Origin: Fratercula arctica
Lineage: Eukaryota; Chordata; Aves; Charadriiformes; Alcidae
NCBI GenBank assembly: GCA_947846985.1
Contig: CANTUZ010000001.1
Span: 32,326,727 to 32,390,726 of the forward strand
Length of the DNA: 64,000 nt
Direction of reading: 5' to 3'
The translations under genes were made by a program, and so were the position numbers. Of the stretch, positions 27,786-39,899 are shown in pieces (the stretch's first letter is position 1; every line of letters begins with the position of its first letter). Below the pieces are notes generated by a model. That model was not told the origin of the DNA and made no database searches. It saw nothing but the letters and a program-made list of their open reading frames with translations.

Positions 27786-30544
27786 ACAGTCACCCACCGC
27801 ACTTAGAAGCGCTAATAAATTTGTAACTTTATAAAAAAGTTACCTCAGGATTAGAGATTTTGAGAGCTGTAAATTTTTAAAAAACGTTTAGCACTGATGT
27901 GAGAAGTGCTCTGTACTAAACAATACGCATCGCTGTCTGCAGAGGCTATGCAGCAGTAAATATAGGTCAGCTCAGAACGATGTGAACTGCTGGGTAACCG
28001 TTCTCTCTTCAGTGGCATACATGGAATATTTTTAGGTATCTACTTACTACTTTACAAAAAGGCAGGTTTTGTTTTCCCCACTCATGTCTCCTATTAAGTT
28101 CCTTTCTTTTTACACAATTCTGTCACCTCGAAGTATGCATATTAATTTCTCTCATATATTAATTACTGGCTTTGTAAAAAAATAAAGCTATAAGCATCTC
28201 TAGGGGAACTAGGAAACAAGCCATCTTTCGTGAAAGTCATGACATTTGACAGCTTTGGAGCTGGTGGACAGTGTTTAAAACGCGTGGGGGAACAACTTTT
28301 AAATTCTAGCCCTCAGTCCAGAGAAGCTGAGGACACTCTAGAGAAAATAATTGGGAAACAGAATCACTTCAAAGAAAGAAACAGCTGTAGCAAATATTTA
28401 ATTCTCAAAATGCAGAAAATAGCCAAGCAATTACTCAGAAAGGTAAGAAGACTAACAGGTGTCTTCCAAATGGATGCTTTTGTACCATGTTATTTCTCCA
28501 ATATTTTTTGGACCACTTACTCTACTCCACCACACCCTTTGATTTTATTAACTCCAGAAGATCTTGGAAGACTCCCACATCTTTCAGTGCAGAAGGAAAC
28601 AGAAGATAAATTACCTACCACTTTTCCCATCTTTATTGCTTACAAAATTTGTATCTAGAGCTGCAAATATTTTGTGTTTGTGGTAAGTGAGGTGAAGAAA
28701 GCTGTCTCTGCTAGCATGTTTCTTCAGCTGTACAGGAACCTCAAGAATTCTACGGCAATTCATCATTTCAGCCTAAGTAGTTCCTGCTTTAGAGGTTATA
28801 TGATCTGTCTGAGCTGAAGAAGACAGATACTACGCACTGTATTCTTTTCTGCATGTGGCTTAGCAGAAACAGAACACAAACAGCTTTTCTGGCCTTGGTA
28901 ATTTTGGAAAATCCTCCACTCTGAAGAAAATGGGAGACTTCTTTTTCACAATGGGAAAAATGCCAACTGCATTTGCCAATGCAAAACGCTGTTCTAATTA
29001 ATTTGAAATTCCTCTCCACTTCACAAATTAAGAAAATAATTTGCCATCATTTCTTCTTGAGTGCAAATTCTATTAATGGCTGCATGAAAATTAGGTTTGC
29101 AAAAGGGACTGGCAGTAGACAGCTTTAAATAAAGGAATAATGAAAAATAATAATATACGAAAATACCAAATTACAAAGAAAGCAGTCTTGTGGATTTCAA
29201 CAAAAGGCCTTTACAATAGGTGTTCTGGTATGTGATAGGCAGGCTAAACACATGAAATAAACACCTTACTGCAATGAAAATACAAACAACCTGAAATGGG
29301 ACTTCTCCCTTTGCACATGTTCCATGACAGACGGTACCAGAGTGGTATTTGCTGCAAACCAGATTAAATCAGTTTTAGAAACCGAATTCCATCGATGAAC
29401 AGATTGCACCATCTGCTTCTACTAATATACATTAGAGAATGTGTATTTTCCATAGCTGCATGTTTACTCTGTAACCTGAAGACTACGAGACGAATAGATA
29501 TAGCTTAGCTACAGAATGACCGAAAAGCATCATCATTTGTGGATGTCAAGGGTGTAAACAAAAAAGCAGTTAGGTTATTTCAAGGCTGTGCAAGGAAGCA
29601 ATGAAACGAAATTAGGCAAAAGAAAATTTAAGCAGCACACTGGGACGCTAACAGTCATTGGAGTGATGAGAGAAATACAAATGCAAAAAGCACAGATGTA
29701 ATAAAGTTTCTTACTAATAACATGTAGAAAAAAAAAAAAGAGAAATAATCTTTCAGCCAAAGTGTAAGTAGAGCTGGCTGGAAATCTGAATTTTTATTAT
29801 ATGCTTTTCCCGTTTTCAAGAAAAAAAACCACCTTGAATCAGGAGGTAAGCCAACATTTAAAGTTTTGATGGAACATAAATCCTTCAAAATTTTGTTTTG
29901 GAAACCCAAACATGATGTTCCCAAAACAAAACATGCTTTCATGTATCCTCAGTATCCTCAGCTGCTGCCGACTGAAATGAATGCAATTCCTGTCATTTCA
30001 CAACTGCTATTTCCATGGCTTGCTGTGGTGACAAAACCGACAAAAACTATCTCAGACTGCAGCCTGGGGGCTGTCAGAGCATCCGTGATGCCTTGTCTCT
30101 GGCAGTCCAGCCGCGTGAGCTGCCAGGGAATGCCAGAGCCTGGCACTCCCAGGCCAGCCAGCTCCCCACGCCACCCACCGTCGGGGCAGCCAGCCAGATG
30201 ACTTCAGAAACGCTGACGTCTCATACACAAGACTCCTTCTTACAAGCAGCTGAAAAGTCAGGCTGACACATTGGTTAGATGCTCATCTGATATGCCGGCA
30301 TCGCAAAAATGAACCTGAGCTAAAAGCTTGACAAGCCAGGGTGAGATTTCAGCATGGTTATTTTATGCACGCTCAGTAGCGAGGATTATTATGTCCAGGC
30401 CAGTAAGATATTGCAATTAATGAAACAGTATTTCATTAAAAATGGCAGTCTTCTCTTCTTTGAAAGGACAGTAAAAGAAACAAGAACTATTGGGGCACTA
30501 TTATGCCCCAGTATAAATTCATAGAGGTATGGAACAAGTTACAT
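27786..30544. other. GTF2F2 intron, no gene assigned
   Basis: AT-rich. A 142-codon open frame at 28230-28658 on the plus strand (QCLKRVGEQLLNSS...) carries a good internal donor consensus (AAAG|GTAAGA at 28441) but no convincing acceptor and no recognised family. A GC- and CpG-richer patch sits at about 29960-30260. I call neither a gene. Confidence 0.55.
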
Positions 30545-31050
30545 TGCAAGAGAAAATAAAGAGTAGGAGTCTTCAGGGCTGGAAAAGAGAAAAATGAGAG
30601 ATGAAGATATGACTGAGATCTACAAAATCATTTGGTCCAAGAGGACAGTAAATAGGGAACAATTGCATGGTTTGAATACCAGAACTAGCAGGCACTGAAT
30701 CTGTAAGACAGGGAAATTCAAAGTAAACACAGGAAAGCAGTCCTTCACACAACTTGTAAATAAATGATAGAACTTCTTGCTGCAGAAGATTATAGATGGT
30801 AAAAGTGCGTATGGGTTCAAAAGGATAAATTCCCAAAAGATAACTGTATTGATGGCTGTTAAACACGGGAACAACCCAACAATCTTTGATGTACGAGCTA
30901 CTGGAGACTCAAAGATGGTGCTGAGGAAGTATCAGCAGGTGCTTGCCCGGTTCTAGTAAGTCTTCTCTAAGCCACCCATTACTGGTAACTCTTTGTGACA
31001 TCTGTCAAGACAGGTTTTGCTTGGACCCAGCAGAGACAGTCTTAAATTCA
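30545..31050 (+). mobile_element. Ancient CR1-type LINE 3' fragment
   Basis: A heavily diverged CR1-like 3' end in plus orientation. It keeps the order of the old amniote CR1 3' region: CTTCAGGGCTGGAAAAGAG, then ATCTACAAAATCATT, then AGCAGTCCTTCACACAACTT, then GAACTTCTTGCTGCAGAAG, then TTGATGGCTGTTAA. It finishes with a tail containing AGACAGG and TTGGACCCA. Unlike the younger copies in this window it has no open ORF2 frame and no ATTCTATG end repeat. It represents a much older subfamily, like those abundant in turtles and crocodilians. Ends are approximate. Confidence 0.68.
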
Positions 31051-34000
31051 GGCATAAAAGGTGTTATAGAAATGTCACGTGTATCACAGGACAAGCGTAA
31101 CATGCTAGATTTAAGAGGAAAACTGAAGAGAGTCTGCACTCCACCCTTCCCCTGAGCACTTCAAGGCATGAGGTATGTCCTCCATGGCATATCAAAAGGG
31201 ATTAGCTGCAGAATCTCTCCTTCGTGACCGCAGCATGGCTACATGCAGGTCTGTAAGAAATAGGTGAAGATTTGGATGTGCTACGCGCTCGCTCCAGCTC
31301 AATGAAGTTGACAATCCAGAAAGAGAAGACATCAGACACTGTTGTGATTTCTTCTCACTCACTTGAAATGACAGTCCTGAGAAATGCTAATTACAGGGTC
31401 ACTAATCAAATGTCATAAACAGCTACAGTAGATGAGAAAAAAAAATAAAAATGTCATTCCAAATGTGTGGTAGATTTAATTAGCTTCTGCTCCAAAGTAC
31501 CTCTTAACAGAAGGATGGGATCCAATACAAGGACACAAAGGCATATATTGTTGCAATCTTATTGTTGGAAATAAGTCTCAGAGAAGAAAAAATGAAAGGA
31601 AGACTTTCTGAGTCAAATAAGTATTATTTCAAAAGCAAGGCTTTTGACTTCAGGGTCTTGGAGGGCAGAAGCATCTCATGTGACCCATATAGACAAAGGA
31701 AAATAAGATGAACCTGTTTTTTGCCTAAAGCTGAGAAGTGACCATGCCACAGAATTCCTGGCAGGACGTGCAGAGGAAGACCATCAGTCCACTTGCCAAA
31801 TTTGAACTGGTCAGCTTCTTCATCCATCTATTTCCCCACCTGAAAACATGGCATAAAATCGACTATGCAAAATGCAATGCCTTTCATGACCCTTGGACAC
31901 AGGCATATTACACAGCGTATTAACAAACCGGGCTGGGCCATGCCCCAAATATGCAAATAAACATAGAGGTACCACTTTGGAATAATATGAAGCTAAACAG
32001 TTAAGCAAAAAACAGGCAGAAGAGGAAAATAGTGAAATATTTATTCTTGCTGGACAATGAAACTGCAGAGAAATTAAATTACTTGTTCAAGATGGACATA
32101 CAAGACAAAGCTGGGCATTTACACCCATGATGGAAAAGAACTAAAAGAACCAAAACAAAGTAAAAATAACTTGGGAGTTACTACATTTAGGTAGGACAAA
32201 GTAACATGGTCATAACTTGATGAAGACAGTCTTAAGCAGGGAACCCTATGCATCTGTACATACATTCAGATAGGTCCACCTCATAAAACCAGAGGAAATG
32301 AAGAATGAAAATGTAGACAGAAACATGTTACAGAAAATTGGGAGGTTTTTCGGAAGTTTTTTAAATAACCAAGAAGCCACAATTACTTAAATAAAAGAGG
32401 GTTTCTTCAAAAAGGAGTAAAGGCACAATACGAAGGAAAAAAGATAACCAACAAATAGAAAAGGCCAAATGACAGCTATCGTAAAATATTAATTTTCTGT
32501 ATTTCACATAGGAGATTAGGGACATCAGGCAAAATTTTGTTCGTATACTAGGGGTTCTTAGGAGAAACACATCAATTTGTAGGTGGAGATAGTGAGGGTG
32601 CCAGTGCACTTTAGTCTCCATCCAGAAGTCAAAATAGGGCATCCTCGAGGCTATTTCAATAAGGAACAGAAACTGTTGATGAAGTCAAGTGCTTCTTTCC
32701 TTGTAATTTTGTTTATTTAAAAAAAAATGTCTACAGCTTCACATTACTTGGAGATGGGCTACTAGCTGCTTGTTTTGAGTCATTTACTTTGACAGAGCTG
32801 TTTCCAAAACGCTCCTATCTACTGCAGCCAGAAGCTATGTCTGAACAAGACGATTCTCATGTCAGCTGGCTTTTATATATAGCTAAATCCTCTAAACCTG
32901 ACTTTTCTTTCCCTTCTTTATTAATATTGGAATGAACTGGAAGTACTTCTGCATCTTGCCAAACCTTCAACATTTTTTTTAATTTAACTTAAGAAACATT
33001 CTGAACAAAACCAAAGCAATACATTATTTTTTTGAAGTTAGGAAGATGCCTATACTTTGAATGAAAACTACTGATTTATCTTAATAGAAGGCAAAGAGGA
33101 AGCATGGGCTAATTACCTTGTTCCTGCGAGCTCAGAGCAGTTGACCCTTTTTAGCCTCAATTCCTTTCACAGGGGACTTGTCAATTCACACTCAAACCCG
33201 AAGACAAAGCCAGGTTCAATTCATTTTATTCAGACAGTAACTGAGCCCAGGGAACTTGCTTGTGTTCACAGTGATTAATGAAGAGAAGAGATGCAACTGT
33301 CAAGCCAGTGTGAGAAGCCGGGTTACTCAAAGAGCACTCGGGTGACAAAGCAATGTTTAATCATTCTGAACGCAGTGTAACAGAATGGGTGGCCTCCACC
33401 TTGCATTTTGTTTTGGGAAAAAAACACACCATTATAGCAGTATCTTCCTTTGCTTATATAGTAGAGACAGACCAGTGAGAAAAGGGAAAAAAAAAAAGCA
33501 AACCAAGTATTATATGACCACAAAATATAGCTGAGACAAGATTCTGCACCACCATTAAAGGGCTGGATTTAAGACCTGCTGCACCCGATGGAAGTCTTCC
33601 TCCTTGATTTGATAGGATTTCAGGATCAGGCCCTAAAAGCTCCTAATAACCACTTGGTTGGTGTAGTGTGCCACGAATTCAAAACATTGTTTAATTTTTG
33701 CCTTTTAAATTTTGACAAATAAATGTCTTGTACATCAGTCACTTTTTACATAGGCACACAAATACATTAAAAGGCCCTGACCATATAACAAGACATTTTC
33801 CTTGCTTCCAAAAAGGGCATAGGTCTTTCTGAACTCAGAAGAGCTTGTGCGCTTGCTTTTTAGCAAGTTTTTGACATCTCTACCAAGTGTCTACTTTGCA
33901 CTCACCACGTTTTCAAAATCCCTGACTTGAACTCTATGTTTATTCTTTTATTAAAATAACGACATATGTGACATTTGGGCAAATATGCTTGTAAATCCTC

Positions 34001-36772
34001 TTCATCTTCTCTGGATGATACATAGGACACTTGTGCTTCACTCATTAGTTTCTGAAATTGATCTGCCCATGATCTATGTAATTCCAAATTACTTCATGCA
34101 TAATTAGGCACTTCCTGATTTTCATTACTCATGTTTATCTCTGTAATATTTACACAGCACCAATCATACAGCTGCCCATGTACAGATTGGAACACATCAC
34201 TAATTACATACGTTTAATTTGGTTGTATTCCTCTATAAGAGAGGATATTGTTTTCAAGGGCCTTGTTCCAGCCTCATCACCCAGATGTTCAGGGACCAAG
34301 AAGCCCCTGAGCTCTACGAACTCATTTGAATTTATTGACCCTTTCAGAGAAGTAAAACCACAAGTAAAATATGTATGCCATTTTATTTCCTAACTTCTGT
34401 ATCTGTAGCTGAAACATACCGGCTTGGATTCACTAAAGCTGGCAGCATTTTACGTGTGCTTCCTTACGTACTGTTTGACAATATTTTTTTTAACTTTTAA
34501 TAAAAGAAATGCATATTTTATCTGTTTGAAATCTTTGTTGAAAAATAGCATCAATAGATCAGTTAATGATGTATTTGCTTCTCTTTCATCAATTTAGATG
34601 AACAACTGCGCCGTTTATGCCAAGCAGCTACTTTTCAAGCAGCTTTCACAAACCTTACTCTCCTTCATACAGCTGAAGACCTGGTATATATACACAGAAG
34701 ATAAAAATACAATCCTACTTATTTCGCCAAAAATTTATCCTATCCTCCATTTTGCCAGTTTCTAGACTTCCACAAATGATATACTTAGGTAATTAAAGCA
34801 TGTGAAACCTCTCTTTCGGTTGTACTATGCACATTTATCAACGGGAAGTAGAGTGTAATAGAAAACAACTTCTCAGGATATAAGAGCCTATAAAGCAATT
34901 AAACCAACTAATTCCCATATTCCAATCTATGTTCTGAGAAATTTGATTACATAGGCGCAGGCTATGCAGCAACTAATACACTTCATGGAATATACAAACC
35001 CCACAGCTCATTTTCCACAAGCATTCTTAGGCATGCTCAGGAACAAAAATCAGCATATGCACGCTACAGCCAACATCTACCATTTACTAGCCTAGCATGT
35101 CACTTACAAACAGCTTAATGAAATTAAAAGAATATAAAAGAATCTAAATGCTATATAATAAACATCCACCACAGAGTGTAAACTAATATCAAAGCAACAA
35201 CCAAAGTTACTTGGTTTTAAAATACAGCAAAAGGATGTCTTGATAATTCTTTCTGTGCCATGCTAAGCAACTCTAAGAGTTCAGGATAAAGAAGGGGGAA
35301 AAAATATCTGTGTGTGTATGTAATAAAATGCCTCAAATCTGGAAGAACTATTTGCTAGCTTTGCCCTTGCTAAGGTACCACAGACTGGTACAGTTTGTGG
35401 GAAGCATCTTCCCCCCTACAGTGGACACTACATTAGGTATTTGCCTACTAATATAAAAAAAAGCCAAAAAAGAGTTAAAAAATAGAAATAGCATTAAAAC
35501 CAGTTTTAATAATCTACTCAGATCGGGTGATTTAGGTGTCAATTTATAAAACCTACACCATTACTCCTACTCCATTATGCGGCAGCATGACTGCTGTAGG
35601 TGTTTCTCTCCAAGTTACCCCGAGTCTCTCTCCTGGTCGGTATTGCAGCAATAAAGTGTATTTCATATTACTTAGAAAGACCAGGAAAAAGAGTTTAGGT
35701 GCACAGAGTTAGAAATTAAAACGGACGCTTTAACTCTGCTACAATTTAATAGGAGATGTTTGTATGATTCAGTTTCACAGCATGCATGAATATAAATCCT
35801 CCAGGATTTAATTAGCTGTATTTTATCATAAATCGCATTCCCATAGACAGATGCTGCTCCTGTATCATGCTGATAATAACAAAGACCAACTGACACTTAA
35901 CAGAACATCTGAAATGTGTTTTTCTAAAGACATTAGGTACAGTAAGAAAATCACTAAATAGTGCCAAATAAAACAGTACCAATGGTTTTCTCAGTTGGTT
36001 TACCAATACTGGCTTGAAGGGCAGTTTATTTTATACAGTATAAACAAATTAACATCACGAACATTTTGTCAGTCTACAAAATGCGTCTTTTGCTTCTGAT
36101 ACCAAAAAAGATTGTGTATGAAAATTCTCAGTTAGCTGTGCCCATAGCTGTGCTTTATGAGAACCTACAGAAACACCCACTTATTTTGAAAAATCATGAT
36201 TTTGATTAATTAACCTCTTGTCAACTAAAAGGTTATTTCTGCAATATAGCCCTTTCTTAGTGCTCTAAGCATTTTGATCATAGTTTCAGACTTCTAGGAT
36301 GTAGTACTTATTCACTGCATTTTATTTCTGAGAAAGTCAGGTACTTTGTAAAGTAGGTACTTTGTTGAGTCCCTTTTCAACGTGTGCCACTGAGCGCAAA
36401 GTAGTTAAAACGATCTTGATTTTTCTAACTAGTTCCCAAAGGTGAGAACAGGAGCCAATGTTTGAGTTGAAATTAGAATTCAAAATAAAGCAATTATTTG
36501 AAATATAATTTGAAAATTATTTAAGTGTTTTGTTTGGGTTGTTTTTTTTTTTTCATTTTGAAAAGTATTATATAAATACAGACCTAACACATATTTCTCT
36601 CTTAGATATCAGCATGTAACATCTCCAGGTAAGCAACCACATATCAGTGTTGACTTCCATGTAGTTGGCTATTTTTATCACACGTTTTTATACTCCCGCC
36701 TACACTCACTGAAATTTCTCTTTCAAGATGACTTCTTAATTCAAAACATATTTCAGAAAGCTGGGATTTTCT
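31051..36772. other. GTF2F2 intron, no gene seen
   Basis: AT-rich intron. There are only short ORFs without recognised similarity, a few short A or T runs, and no repeat family that I could identify. Confidence 0.7.
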
Positions 36773-36804
36773 CCCCCCCCCCCCCCCCCCCCTTTTTTTT
36801 TTTT
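36773..36804. repeat. Poly(C)20-poly(T)12 tract
   Basis: Twenty consecutive C (36773-36792) followed directly by twelve T (36793-36804) on the plus strand. The strand matching GTF2F2 RNA is A12 then G20, a pure purine tract able to form triplex or G-quadruplex structures. It is the longest such run in the window. Confidence 0.95.
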
Positions 36805-39038
36805 ACATAAAGAAATCTGGCCATGGATATTTTTGTGCTCCCGTTTCTCCTGTCTGTCTTCCAGCTAGAAAAAAAATGGAGTGAACTATGATACAGATAA
36901 TGTTCCCCCTTGTAACAGGTTTTGAACATAGGGCTTTCTGTAACCTCAGAAACAGCTCTAGTTAACTGTTGGAGGGCTAGGATCCTTTCTTTTCCTTCTT
37001 TCAGATATGACACAGGAAATCTTAAAAATAAGCTCAGCAGCCAGAATGCGTGTCTCGTTGCTTCTAGCCCCAACTAAATATAGTTTTTGGTGGTGGTTTT
37101 TTTTTAATCAAAATGATTTCACAAGTGATTTTTTTCACCTCACTCTGCTTTTAAATCTGAAGCGGTTGCATTGTTGTGGTCGTGATGGTCTAAGGATTAA
37201 CAAGAGCCTGGGTTCATGAGAAGTTAAGCACTCGCGTTAGCCTATTTTTTTTACATTTAGATTCTTCATCTCAAAGCTGTTATCACATTCCTAACTTATT
37301 CTAACCTGAGTTCACATGGTTCAACCAATTCTGCAGAAGCGACAGAAGCCCATGTGTCTCCACCGTCTGCAGACTGGAATCACGAAGCCAGAGCCTTATG
37401 TTACTCCCAGACATGGACCCTGTAAAATCCCAAACTTCCCTACGTCTGTTAATGGGAGCGCTGCACAAAGCCTCAGAATTGAACACAGTCCAAGAGCAGA
37501 AGGAGCAGAGAAAAGCTCTTTGGTGAGCTGTTTCTTTTCCTAATTCATTACTATTTCTTCTTTATCTTCCTCCTTGGCAAGGTCTCAGTCAGCACTCAAG
37601 CGCATACACACAATCTGAGCGAACAGCAGGACAGTAATTCAAATTTGTATTACAAGTCACAGGGTACAGTTCCTCCTGATTCTGCCACTAGCATTAAAAT
37701 AGAGGTTAGCCAGATATGCCTGCAAAAATACTGAAACGTTCAAAGACCTAATGTAGATACTTCATTGGCACTAACTTCGGTTAGGACCCAATCTGTTCAC
37801 ACTTCTCTCAGTTACTGTTTCAGCGTGTCCAGGACCCAGGAGATAGTGCTGTACCTGTTAATTTCTGGCAGGTCTTTTTGAACTTGCAGCAGAACAAATT
37901 CTGTGAAATGTCTGCCAGGATAGTTGGACTAATACATTAATAAAGTTGGAAATTTGCTATCACTGGCATTAGTTATTTGTAAAATCAAATCTAAACTGTC
38001 AATAGAATACATTGTACGAGTTGAGCACGGAATTAAATTCCTTTATATTTTAAAACTGCTAATTAAGATGACCCCTGGATAAACTCACTTGCAATTTCGT
38101 CCAAGCCCTTTCTGGCCACCCTTAACCCAGAAAGTCTTTGACAGTGCTTGACAACGCTAGGAGCATGCAGCACATGGAAAATCTGAGCGAGGAAACCGTG
38201 TTAGATGAGAGAGGGGAAAGGAAAAGTGGGGGATGGAAAACAGAGACACAGAGAGTGAGCAAGTGAAAAAAAATAAAATCAGTCTGTCCTCCAAAACATC
38301 GCAGTTTCAGTAAGTCTTCTACCACTGCCTTCCTCTGCCTTTTAAATGTAAGTTTACTTAGCTGTGGTCTGTGCACACAGCGGTTTCTAAATTTTTCAGA
38401 GATGGCCCAACTAGAAATGGCTTTAGATAACTACATTACAACACCTTAGTAAAGACAGTGGATCCCAAAGGTAAAAAAATGAAAGGATTTTGATAGGGCA
38501 GGTGACATATATCAATATATACTGATATGATATACATGGATATCAATAGGATATTAATTCAGCTGTGCACAATCACTTTTAGTGCAGAACATTATCAGCA
38601 TTTAGCTGTGTCACAAACTTGGGTGAAGATGAGCACACCTCTTTTTTTTTAATTGCTATTTCTATTTAATGGCTTTGCTATATTGATTACACTCTATTGG
38701 AAACCTGAATTTCAAATACCAGCACATAATCTGTCTCAGTTTCGCTTTATGCTACACCTTGCTTCCAAACTTGTGGCTTGCAAGCACCTGAAATATGAGG
38801 TGCTGACAACTCTCAGGTGCCGCACCACACATTTTACCTTTATATTTGAACATTTCAGGCTTTTTGTGAAGCATTGGGGAAGCACAGAGCAGTCATCTGG
38901 AACAATTGCCTCCAAGGGAAAACAGATCTTCACCACTCCTGTGCAACATAACATTTCTGCCTTTACTGCATGGGCAGGAGTCAGTTCCTTGCCTTAGTCG
39001 TGAAACTGATTGTCCAGCCTTATAGCCATGTATTAGTT
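36805..39038. other. GTF2F2 intron, no gene seen
   Basis: AT-rich sequence. A short palindrome-like TA/ATATCA-rich patch lies at about 38505-38555 (repeated ATATC and GATAT). No gene was recognised. Confidence 0.65.
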
Positions 39039-39820
39039 TCATAGAATCACAGAATGGTTTGGGTTCGAAGGGTCCTTTAAAGATCATCTAGTCCAACGCC
39101 CCTGTCACAGACAAGGACACCTTCCACTAGACCAGGTTGCTCAAAGCCCCATCCAGCCTGGTCTTGAACACTTCCAGGGATGGGGCATCCACAACTTCTC
39201 TGGGCAACCTGTTCCAGTGCCCCACCACCCTCACAGTGAAAAATTTCTTCCTTATGTCCAATATAAACCTACCCATTTTTGGTTTAAAAGTGTTGCCCCT
39301 TGTCCTGTCACTACAGGCCTTGGTATAAAGTCACTCTCCATATTTCTTGTAAGTCCCTGTCATCATCTGGGCTCAGCTTTAAGTATTGAAAGGCCACAAT
39401 AAGGTCTCCCTGGAGCCTTCTCTTCTCCAGGTTGAACAACCCCAACTCTCGTACCTTGTCCTCACAGAAGAGGTGCTCCAGCCCTCTGATCACCTTTGTG
39501 GCCCTCCTCTGGACCTGCTCCAACAGGTCCATGTCTTTCCTGTGCTGAGGGCTCCAGAGCTGGACACAGTACTCCAGATGGGGTCTCACAAGAACAGAGC
39601 AGAGGGGCAGAATCACCTCCCTGGACTTGCTGGCCACAGGTCTTTTGATGCATCCCAGGATATGGTTGGCCTTCTGGGCTGTGAGCGCACATTGCCTGCT
39701 CATGTCTGTTTTTTCATCTACCAATATCCCCAAGTCCTCCACAGGACTGCTCTCAATCCCTTCATCCCCCATCCTGTATTGATACTGGCGATTACCCTGA
39801 CCCTGGTGCAGGACCTTGCA
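39039..39820 (-). mobile_element. CR1 LINE 3' fragment with open ORF2 C-terminus
   Basis: A 782-bp CR1 copy in minus orientation. It begins with the inverted tail TCATAGAATCACAGAATGG at 39039 and stops at GGACCTTGCA (39820), where a microsatellite begins. Its minus-strand frame 39772-39311 stays open for 153 codons. It contains the CR1 ORF2 C-terminal signature: [48 protein letters not shown] and FNLEKRRLQGDL. The upstream reverse-transcriptase core is missing. The 190-codon plus-strand ORF at 39386-39958 is its antisense shadow extended into the microsatellite. Confidence 0.95.
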
Positions 39821-39830
39821 TACTATTTTT

Positions 39831-39831
39831 T

Positions 39832-39864
<33 letters not shown>

Positions 39865-39899
39865 GTATGTATATATGTGTATATATATGTGTATATATG
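39831..39899. repeat. Compound microsatellite (TA)n-(TATG)n
   Basis: About 69 bp of TA repeats, followed by ATGT/TATG units and then mixed ATATATGTGT. It begins about ten bases past the truncated 5' end of the CR1 copy at 39039-39820. It is likely to vary in length between individuals. Confidence 0.95.

Noticed and set aside
27206..27786. Several minus-strand ORFs (87-103 codons)
   Set aside because: They fall in the solo LTR and its edges, have no gag, pol or env similarity, and read against the LTR direction.
28230..28658. Possible exon ending at donor 28441
   Set aside because: The donor is good, but the only upstream acceptor (TTTGACAG near 28247) lacks a pyrimidine tract and the peptide is unknown.
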